From the IMG/VR virus record IMGVR_UViG_3300033571_003410, positions 1 through 22,146 of that record: DNA of 22,146 nucleotides; one strand, 5' to 3'. Below are positions 13,749 through 19,629 of this stretch, piece by piece (within the stretch, counting starts at the first letter, position 1; every line of letters starts with the position of its first letter). The notes under the pieces are model-generated. The model did not search any database and was not told the origin of the DNA. It saw nothing but the letters and a program-made list of their open reading frames with translations. Origin of the DNA: a virus. Position numbers and translations under genes: made by a program.

Positions 13749-14996
13749 ATGAAACATAAACCAAAAGTTTCTCTTTTAGTTGCTAAAGACCTTCCATTAG
13801 AAGCTGCTAATACAGCTTTTGCTTCAGCAACTGCTGTAAACCTAAGTTCAGGACAATTAGGTATTTATAATGAAAGTAATGTATCTATAGCTCCTGGTAC
13901 AGTTCCTGCTGATGCTCCTAGAGTATTTATTGCTCAAGGTACACCATTTAGTGCTGCTCCTTTAACTGCTGTTGGTCCTGCTGACATTCCTTCTAACCAA
14001 TCACAATTTATCCCTTCTGTAGGAGTTAAATCAATTACTTATCAAGCTGCATCTACTGGTGTATTGTCTGGTTGGGCTATTGAAGATGTAAATGCAGATA
14101 GTAATACTGCATACTCTTTTGGAGTAGCTTTCCGTAGCAGAATTAAAGATAGAAATTACACTCAAACTGCTGCCGAAATTATACAAGTAAATTTCCCAAC
14201 TGGAGATTTATCAAGCTTTACTTCAGCAGAAGATTATTTAATCCAAAACTTAGTTGCACAAACTAATACTTTTTCTAAAATTGTATCTACTAATGGTAGA
14301 ACAGGTAATAGAGATGTTGTTGCTTTTGCAATAGATTCTAATGGTAGTTCTGGTGTATCTGGAGCTGTAGCTATTTCTTCTATTTCTGCTGGTGTTACAA
14401 CTATTAATGGTGTGGTTATTACTGCTGAAATGGAAGCTGCTTTAGATAATATTGCTGCTGCTTCAAGTGGTATATCTCCAAGTTCTGAACTTGTTCCAGT
14501 AAATTTAACTACTGCTGGTAATGCTGCTAACTGCGATGCTATTGTAGTATTAGGTTTAAATCGTGATTTAGCTGTAGGATATGATAGAATTGACCAAGTT
14601 AAAACTCGTATTCAAGTAGGTCTTAAAAATGGTTTTGATTTAAGTACAGTTACTTTAACTGAAGGTTCTCTTGCTAAAGAAGCACAAGGTACTCCTAGAG
14701 TATGGAGACGTTTCTTTGAAGATACTGTAGGTCAAAGAATTTATGGTAAAAACAAAACATTGTTCCCATTTGCATACCAATATCCTGATTACATTGACAC
14801 TTCAGTAACTTATGATGTAATTACTGTAGAATATGAATCAGAGCCTTACCGTAGAGACCAAAGTTTGACTGTATCTAATCACAAAGTAATTATCTTAGTA
14901 CCTTCTACAGGTTCTAACGTAGCTGCTCTTAAAGCTGATTTAGAAGCTTTCTTTACAGATTGGTGTCCTAATGTATCAGTACCTTCATTTGCATAA
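13749..14996 (+). CDS. Probable abundant virion protein (415 aa)
   Basis: An Ala/Thr/Ser/Val-rich, probably beta-rich protein without signal peptide or membrane segments. Notable parts are RVFIAQGTPFSAAPL near 58-72, a Ser/Gly/Ile-rich repeat-like stretch (AVAISSISAGVTTINGVVIT, ~205-225), and a C-terminal domain with YDVITVEYESEPYRRDQSL and HKVIILVPSTGS. Codon use is shifted like that of the capsid gene (CGT for Arg, more C-ending codons), which argues for high expression, as expected for an abundant structural protein. A tail tube, sheath-like or decoration protein are all possible. I see no clear sheath or tube signature, so I leave the role open. An A/T-rich leader of 28 bases precedes it. 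Confidence 0.7.
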   Translation: MKHKPKVSLLVAKDLPLEAANTAFASATAVNLSSGQLGIYNESNVSIAPGTVPADAPRVFIAQGTPFSAAPLTAVGPADIPSNQSQFIPSVGVKSITYQAASTGVLSGWAIEDVNADSNTAYSFGVAFRSRIKDRNYTQTAAEIIQVNFPTGDLSSFTSAEDYLIQNLVAQTNTFSKIVSTNGRTGNRDVVAFAIDSNGSSGVSGAVAISSISAGVTTINGVVITAEMEAALDNIAAASSGISPSSELVPVNLTTAGNAANCDAIVVLGLNRDLAVGYDRIDQVKTRIQVGLKNGFDLSTVTLTEGSLAKEAQGTPRVWRRFFEDTVGQRIYGKNKTLFPFAYQYPDYIDTSVTYDVITVEYESEPYRRDQSLTVSNHKVIILVPSTGSNVAALKADLEAFFTDWCPNVSVPSFA

Positions 14997-15017
14997 CTTT
15001 AAAAATATAAAATAAAA

Positions 15018-15440
15018 ATGGCTAAAACTAAAAAAACTACTCAAGTTAAACAGTTTGTTTACGATGTAACAGGAGGTGATTCTGGTGCAATAGGAGTAAA
15101 AACATTGGGTGTATTACCAAAAGGAGCTGTATTAACACAAGCTTTCTTTGATGTACAAACTACTTTTGTATCAGCTACAGATGCTGCTACTATTGCTGTA
15201 GGTGTTACAGGTGCTGGTTCAGCTTTTGATGCTGCTATTGCAATCTCTGCTGGAGGTAATCCTTGGGATGCTGGTCGTAGAGCTGCTGATGAGCCTACTA
15301 ACCAAACAGTAATTCCTGCTGCTTTGTCAGACTTTCATGCTGCTGCTGCTTCAAATTCAGTATTTGTAATTGCTACAGTTGCTGTAGAAGCTTTAACTGC
15401 TGGTAAATTTGTATTAAATGTAGAATACTACGTACCTTAA
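15018..15440 (+). CDS. Small beta-rich virion protein (possible head-decoration or fibre subunit)
   Basis: A 140-residue Ala-rich protein with FVYDVTGGDSGAIGVKTLGV then LPKGAVLTQAFFDVQTTFVS and ATIAVGVTGAG. This 'DV..GG..G...LG..LPKGAV' pattern recurs in small phage virion proteins that form a beta-sandwich at head or tail surfaces. The C-terminus VEALTAGKFVLNVEYYVP closes with strands. Codon use includes the CGT Arg codons typical of the strongly expressed genes here. It is the last gene before the terminator at 15466, so it probably shares a transcript with the preceding virion genes. Decoration or fibre attachment is inferred from pattern only. Confidence 0.7.
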   Translation: MAKTKKTTQVKQFVYDVTGGDSGAIGVKTLGVLPKGAVLTQAFFDVQTTFVSATDAATIAVGVTGAGSAFDAAIAISAGGNPWDAGRRAADEPTNQTVIPAALSDFHAAAASNSVFVIATVAVEALTAGKFVLNVEYYVP

Positions 15441-15465
15441 TTAATACTTCTCTTTTCCTTAATAT

Positions 15466-15506
15466 AGAGCTGGTCTGGTCTCATCCCAGCCAGCTCTTTT
15501 TCTTTT
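15466..15506 (+). terminator. Strong intrinsic terminator
   Basis: AGAGCTGG (15466-15473) pairs perfectly with CCAGCTCT (15490-15497). Inside, CTGG pairs with CCAG around a short loop with one unpaired T, giving a long G+C-rich hairpin. TTTTCTTTT follows. It ends the transcript of the virion genes from 11913 or 12938. Confidence 0.93.
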
Positions 15507-15527
15507 AACTAATAAAAAACATATAAA

Positions 15528-16106
15528 ATGGCAAATAAACTTTCAAAAAAAGTTCTAACATTAGAAAGACCAGCATTAGGTTCTTATGAACCTCTTTTAG
15601 CTCCTAAACCAGCACCAGATTCTTTTTCTCATCCTAATGACCCTGTAAAGGAATTAGCATTAGATACTATTACAGAATTTACTACAAATAATGGTGTAAC
15701 TGTTGATGGTGTAATTTTAAAAGATTCTGGAGTAAAAGTTACAGGTGTAACATCTCCTACAAATAGTAATGTTGTAGCAGGATTTTATAGAGCTGCTGCT
15801 CAAATTGATACACCAGCTACTGTAGGTGGAGTAATTCAATTTAATCAACAAGTATTAACTACTTATTTAACTACTATTAATACAGGTGCAGGGGCTCAAA
15901 ATTTAACATTACCTAACAGTACACAAGTTGGTCAATTAATAAAAATATTATTATTAGTTGATGGCGGTGGTAATGCTGTAATCACTCCTACAAGTTTATC
16001 TGGTGGTACTACCATTACTATGAATGATGCTAATGATTTTGTAATCTTAATTTGGAATGGTACTGCTTGGGTTTGTATTGAAAACTCTGGTTCTACTATT
16101 GCTTAA
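15528..16106 (+). CDS. Fibre- or decoration-like virion protein (192 aa)
   Basis: The N-terminus (LTLERPALGSYEPLLAPKPAP) looks extended and may dock on another virion protein. The segment ELALDTITEFTTNNGVTVDG followed by VILKDSGVKVTG (~43-73) matches a motif widespread in Bacteroidota phage fibres and surface proteins ('I.E.T.NNGV..DGV.LKD'). The C-terminal half is a beta-rich domain (LTLPNSTQVGQLIKILLLVD, then AVITPTSLSGG and FVILIWNGTAWVCIE) of the kind that caps fibres or contacts the capsid. It begins shortly after a strong terminator with an A-rich leader, so it probably opens a new transcript with the two small genes that follow. Confidence 0.75.
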   Translation: MANKLSKKVLTLERPALGSYEPLLAPKPAPDSFSHPNDPVKELALDTITEFTTNNGVTVDGVILKDSGVKVTGVTSPTNSNVVAGFYRAAAQIDTPATVGGVIQFNQQVLTTYLTTINTGAGAQNLTLPNSTQVGQLIKILLLVDGGGNAVITPTSLSGGTTITMNDANDFVILIWNGTAWVCIENSGSTIA

Positions 16107-16117
16107 AACTAATTATT

Positions 16118-16255
16118 ATGGCTGATTTTACCTCATATTCAAGTACAACTAATGACTTATTAAAAAGTATTTTAAAAGCATTAGTTGAACAAAATAAATT
16201 AATTCAAGAGCAAACAGTTTTATTACAAACTATTGCTACTAACACAACACCTTAA
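16118..16255 (+). CDS. Tiny hypothetical protein (45 aa)
   Basis: ATG at 16118 to TAA at 16253-16255. The protein begins MADFTSYSSTTNDLLKSILK and continues with a helical, coiled-coil-like stretch (ALVEQNKLIQEQTVLLQTIA), ending in Thr/Asn/Pro. It lies in the gap between two larger genes, is followed after two bases by another tiny gene, and has the same A/T-rich start context (ttattATG). A coupled pair of small helical proteins before a terminator is plausible. No function can be assigned. Confidence 0.6.
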   Translation: MADFTSYSSTTNDLLKSILKALVEQNKLIQEQTVLLQTIATNTTP

Positions 16256-16257
16256 TT

Positions 16258-16425
16258 ATGAAAGATAAATTAAATAAAGATTTAGAAACTATTAAAAAAG
16301 CTATTGAACAAGGAGTTGCACAATTAAATGCACTATATGGTCAAGAAGCTTATATAACTAATTTCCTAAAAGAATTAGACAATGAAGAAAAAAAAGAAGA
16401 AAGTTTGCTAGAGCCTGAAAATTAA
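16258..16425 (+). CDS. Tiny hypothetical coiled-coil protein (55 aa)
   Basis: ATG at 16258 to TAA at 16423-16425. It begins MKDKLNKDLETIKKAIEQGV, then contains AQLNALYGQEAYITNFLKEL and an acidic tail (DNEEKKEESLLEPEN). This looks like a short two-helix protein. The stop codon lies in the loop of the terminator hairpin that follows, so the transcript ends right at the end of the gene. It may form a complex with the 45-residue protein upstream, but this is a guess. Confidence 0.65.
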   Translation: MKDKLNKDLETIKKAIEQGVAQLNALYGQEAYITNFLKELDNEEKKEESLLEPEN

Positions 16426-16439
16426 TCAGGCTCTTTTTT
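16410..16439 (+). terminator. Intrinsic terminator overlapping a stop codon
   Basis: AGAGCCTGA (16410-16418) pairs perfectly with TCAGGCTCT (16426-16434) around a 7-base loop, followed by a T-run (16434-16439). The upstream gene's TAA lies in the loop. The fibre operon that starts at 16462 therefore needs its own promoter or read-through. Confidence 0.93.
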
Positions 16440-16461
16440 CTAACCTGATTAAAACTAAGCA

Positions 16462-17559
16462 ATGGCTTTAAAATTTGATATAAAATCCACACAAGATTGT
16501 GGTACTTTAAAATATACTAACTGTTCTACTTATTGTAGTCCAGATAATTATGTATATGAAATGCTTATAGCTGGAGTAAAACCTATTACAAGTAAAAACT
16601 TATTTGGTGATTTACTGCAATTAGAAGCAGATTATTATACTACAGAAGGAGTTACAGACCCAGCTACACAAGTAAAATGGACTATTAATGCAGTTGACTA
16701 TTTTGGCAATACTGTATTAATACCTGTAGCAGTAGGAATAAATGAAATTACATTAGAAGTTACAGATGATGATGCTAATGTATCTACTTGTACTTTTAAA
16801 GTAAATAGAGACACTTCTACAATAGTTTGGGTAGCTATACCTGAATTATCTATTACTACTAACCAAACTTTAGCTGTACAGTTTGGAAATGCTTCTTACC
16901 TATTAAATACAGCCATTGATGCTGCTACATTAGATTTAGATGTAGATTCTCAAAATTTTGCTACTTTACCACAAAACTACACTTTATCAAGTGCTGGTAC
17001 TTTTAATCCGTATTTATCTTTTGAAGAAGATACAGATGGAGAAGCTGTATCATTAGTTACTTATTTACAAGCTGTAGAAGATACAACTGATTGCACTTCT
17101 CAATTAACTACAGATAATATTTCTTCTGTAGCTGTATTAGCAACATCTCCTTCTGGAAATAACTACACTGCTGATATTACAGATAACTTTTTAGAAGGTC
17201 CTTTTAATCTTACTACAACTATGTTTGGGATTGCTTCAGATACCTTTGAATCAGGTATTTGGACATTTCAAACTATTGTTACTAAAGTAGATACAGAAAC
17301 TTATATTTTTGCACAGACTATTAAAGTAGTTTTATTTTGTAAAGAACAATGTAGCTTTAATTCTTATGTAGCTACTTATGCAGAAGAAGAATTAGATTGT
17401 TGTACTTCTTGTAAAGAAGAAAAAGAAAAGAAAATAATATTAATGTCAACATATATAGATGCAATTAAAAATGCTTCTGCATGTGGAGAATTAACTAAAA
17501 TAACTAAATTTATTAACCTATTGCAAAGACTTCTTAGCAATAAAAATTGTTCATGCTAA
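16462..17559 (+). CDS. Cys-rich virion or fibre-associated protein (365 aa)
   Basis: The N-terminus has a Cys cluster (DCGTLKYTNCSTYCSPDN, ~12-29). The middle is beta-rich (VKWTINAVDYFGNTVLIPVA, then INEITLEVTDDDANVSTCTF), resembling an Ig-like fold often found in phage structural proteins. The C-terminal ~85 residues are a helical, Cys-rich module: LFCKEQC, DCCTSCKEEK, ASACGEL and finally NKNCSC. FCKEQC recurs almost unchanged (FCKKQC) in the 108-residue protein encoded at 19303, so the two may share a paralogous module. The gene opens a run of five genes joined by TAATG stop-start junctions. The cysteines may bind metal, or form disulfides in the mature particle. Confidence 0.72.
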   Translation: MALKFDIKSTQDCGTLKYTNCSTYCSPDNYVYEMLIAGVKPITSKNLFGDLLQLEADYYTTEGVTDPATQVKWTINAVDYFGNTVLIPVAVGINEITLEVTDDDANVSTCTFKVNRDTSTIVWVAIPELSITTNQTLAVQFGNASYLLNTAIDAATLDLDVDSQNFATLPQNYTLSSAGTFNPYLSFEEDTDGEAVSLVTYLQAVEDTTDCTSQLTTDNISSVAVLATSPSGNNYTADITDNFLEGPFNLTTTMFGIASDTFESGIWTFQTIVTKVDTETYIFAQTIKVVLFCKEQCSFNSYVATYAEEELDCCTSCKEEKEKKIILMSTYIDAIKNASACGELTKITKFINLLQRLLSNKNCSC

Positions 17560-18152
17560 TGTGCAACTGTTCAACAAATTCATGTGATTGTAATGAATAT
17601 AGAGTTTCTACTGGACCTCAAGGTAATACAGGACCACAAGGTCCTCAAGGACCTGCTGGACCTCCAGGAAATAGAACTTATTTAATTTCTAATAATTATG
17701 TAAGTTCAGAACCTGAAACTACAGGTACTGGTAGTTATGAAAAATTAGAAGAATATACTTTATCAGGTTCAACATTATCTAATAATGGAGATAGTATTAT
17801 AATTAGAACTGTATATAAAGTATCTAATGGACTTGTTAGTGTACCAAGAACTTTTTCAATTAAATTTGGTAATGTTACTTATACAAAAAATTTACCTGTA
17901 AATGGAGTTAATATTTTACAAGGATTACAAGTAGTTACTTTAAAAGTATCAAGAGTAGCAGCTTCATCACAATTATTAATAGCTGAAGTTAAATATGAAA
18001 ATGGTACTGGGTTTAATTCAAGAATTACTGCTACTGAAACTTTATCTAATTCTATTATTATAGAAGCTGGGGCTACTGTATCAGGTATTTCTGCAATTGA
18101 CCAAGTAAAAATAGTAGAATTTAGTATTGAAAAAATTAAAAATGATAACTAA
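17559..18152 (+). CDS. Collagen-like virion protein with N-terminal Cys cluster
   Basis: I choose the ATG at 17559, which shares its A with the upstream TAA (TAATG, as at the other junctions of this operon); TTG at 17547 and ATG at 17553 are alternatives. The 197-residue protein begins MCNCSTNSCDC, with Cys2, 4, 9 and 11. Seven consecutive Gly-X-Y triplets at residues 19-39 follow (GPQ GNT GPQ GPQ GPA GPP GNR), a short collagen triple helix that would make the protein a trimer. The remaining ~155 residues are a beta-rich C-terminal domain (SIIIRTVYKVSNGLVSVPRT, then FSIKFGNVTYTKNLPVNGVN) like trimeric phage knobs. A fibre or spike joint is likely. Confidence 0.78.
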   Translation: MCNCSTNSCDCNEYRVSTGPQGNTGPQGPQGPAGPPGNRTYLISNNYVSSEPETTGTGSYEKLEEYTLSGSTLSNNGDSIIIRTVYKVSNGLVSVPRTFSIKFGNVTYTKNLPVNGVNILQGLQVVTLKVSRVAASSQLLIAEVKYENGTGFNSRITATETLSNSIIIEAGATVSGISAIDQVKIVEFSIEKIKNDN

Positions 18153-19303
18153 TGAGTGGATTTAAATTATATAATAATATAGATATACTTACCTATCCTA
18201 ATTATTCTATTCCTGTAGCTGATTTAGAAAGTTCTTTTGAAGAGGGTTACAGATGTGTAGGTAATGCTATTTCAGGTAATTTTGTATTAAGTGTAACAGG
18301 AACTCCTATATTAAATATGCAAGTATTTTTATTATGGGAAGCGCAAACTACAGGCACTGTAACTATTTTAGGTACAGCAATGCCTTCTACAATAAAAGAT
18401 AAAAAAGTATTAATTACTTGTACCTATAATGGTTCAGCTTGGCAAGTACATTTTGATGTTGATGCTAACAGTGCAGGAGTAATTGAAAATAGTAATATTT
18501 CAGCTACAGCTAATATAGATAGAACTAAATTAGCGTCTGGTTCAAATAATCATATAGTAATTAATAATGGTTCTGGTGTAATGAGTTCAGAAGCTACATT
18601 AGCTGCTTCAAGAGGTGGTTTAGCTACAGATGCTTCTGCATTTACAGGTGTAGTAAAAGCCTCTACAGGTACTTTTAGTGCTGCTTCTATAGTTAATTCT
18701 GATATATCAGCTTCAGCAGATATTTCTTTTTCTAAATTAACAGCTTTACCTTCAGGTAGAATACTTGTAGGTAATGGTTCTAACGTAGCTACTTCTGTTG
18801 CTTTATCAGGTGATGCTACTTTAGCTAATACAGGTGCTTTAACAATAGCTAATGATGCTATTACTACAGTTAAAATATTAGACGATGCTGTTACTACAAA
18901 TAAAATACTTGATGATAATGTTGTTTCTTCTAAAGTAAGTGCTGATTTAAGAAAATTTGTTTTAACTAGAGAACTTTCATTTGAAGCAGGTGAACAAGGA
19001 GAATACAGAATAGTAATTTCAGGAAAATGTAAATTATTATATCCTGTAGTTAGAGTAACTAAAGCTATTGCTGGAACTGATGATGCTACTATTACTCTTC
19101 AAAATGATGCTGGCACTACTATGACAGGTACAGCAGGAGTAGTAACTATAGCTGCTTCTACAGCATTTGGCTCACAAACAAGTGGTTCTATTACAGGTAA
19201 TAATACATTTGCAGCTACAGGAGAACAAATTAAAATAGTAACAGCTAAAACTACTGCTGGAGGTAAATGTTCTATTGATTTACTTTTTGAATATGAAGAC
19301 TAA
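18152..19303 (+). CDS. Trimeric fibre protein (383 aa)
   Basis: The N-terminal ~110 residues are beta-rich (NFVLSVTGTPILNMQVFLLW, with GSAWQVHFD). The middle has Ala/Thr/Ser-rich fibre repeats, including the tandem 10-residue units DAITTVKILD, DAVTTNKILD and DNVVSSKVSA (~245-275) typical of trimeric phage shafts. A C-terminal domain (LSFEAGEQGEYRIVISGKCK, then CSIDLLFEYED) closes the protein. No chaperone or peptidase domain is seen. It is coupled to both neighbours by TAATG overlaps. A tail-fibre or head-fibre role is likely, with neighbouring fibre genes as partners. Confidence 0.78.
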   Translation: MSGFKLYNNIDILTYPNYSIPVADLESSFEEGYRCVGNAISGNFVLSVTGTPILNMQVFLLWEAQTTGTVTILGTAMPSTIKDKKVLITCTYNGSAWQVHFDVDANSAGVIENSNISATANIDRTKLASGSNNHIVINNGSGVMSSEATLAASRGGLATDASAFTGVVKASTGTFSAASIVNSDISASADISFSKLTALPSGRILVGNGSNVATSVALSGDATLANTGALTIANDAITTVKILDDAVTTNKILDDNVVSSKVSADLRKFVLTRELSFEAGEQGEYRIVISGKCKLLYPVVRVTKAIAGTDDATITLQNDAGTTMTGTAGVVTIAASTAFGSQTSGSITGNNTFAATGEQIKIVTAKTTAGGKCSIDLLFEYED

Positions 19304-19629
19304 TGATAGATTGTTATAAAGATAAAGTAGTATTTGTTAGATGTTGTCTAGCTACTCAAGCTGAAAAGTTAAGAGATAGATTAGCATTAGGTAAAACATG
19401 TAGTTCTGAACTATTAAGTTTAGGAGTTAAAAATGCTATGTTAAAAATCTTAATGCAATATGATAATTGTTCAGAAAATAACTGTTTAACAGAAACACAA
19501 GCTAATTTAATATTAGAAAAATTATTATATTTCTGTAAAAAACAATGTGGTTACAAAGGTATTGATATTACTGAACAAACAATAGAAAGTATTCCTAACA
19601 CTTATATAGATGGAGGATTAGTATTATAA
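19303..19629 (+). CDS. Small Cys-rich protein related to the C-terminus of the 16462 gene product
   Basis: A 108-residue helical protein with nine cysteines, in the order DC, RCC, TC, NC, NC, FCKKQC. FCKKQC matches FCKEQC in the 365-residue protein four genes upstream, and both proteins have a spaced pattern of an LM-containing helix, a Cys pair, then an I..LL..L helix. A common small module is therefore likely, perhaps joining fibre components through metal or disulfides. Its stop overlaps the next start (TAATG), so it is produced together with the large fibre protein. No enzyme motif is present. Confidence 0.75.
   Translation: MIDCYKDKVVFVRCCLATQAEKLRDRLALGKTCSSELLSLGVKNAMLKILMQYDNCSENNCLTETQANLILEKLLYFCKKQCGYKGIDITEQTIESIPNTYIDGGLVL

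Noticed and set aside
13749-14996. Tail-sheath identity for the 415-residue protein
   Set aside because: Size and position after a connector-like gene would allow it, but no sheath domain signature is recognisable and no baseplate or tape-measure gene is seen in the window.
18880-18960. Short tandem repeats as a CRISPR or recombination array
   Set aside because: They are codon-phased repeats encoding the DAxTTxKILD fibre units, explained by the protein, and have no spacer structure.
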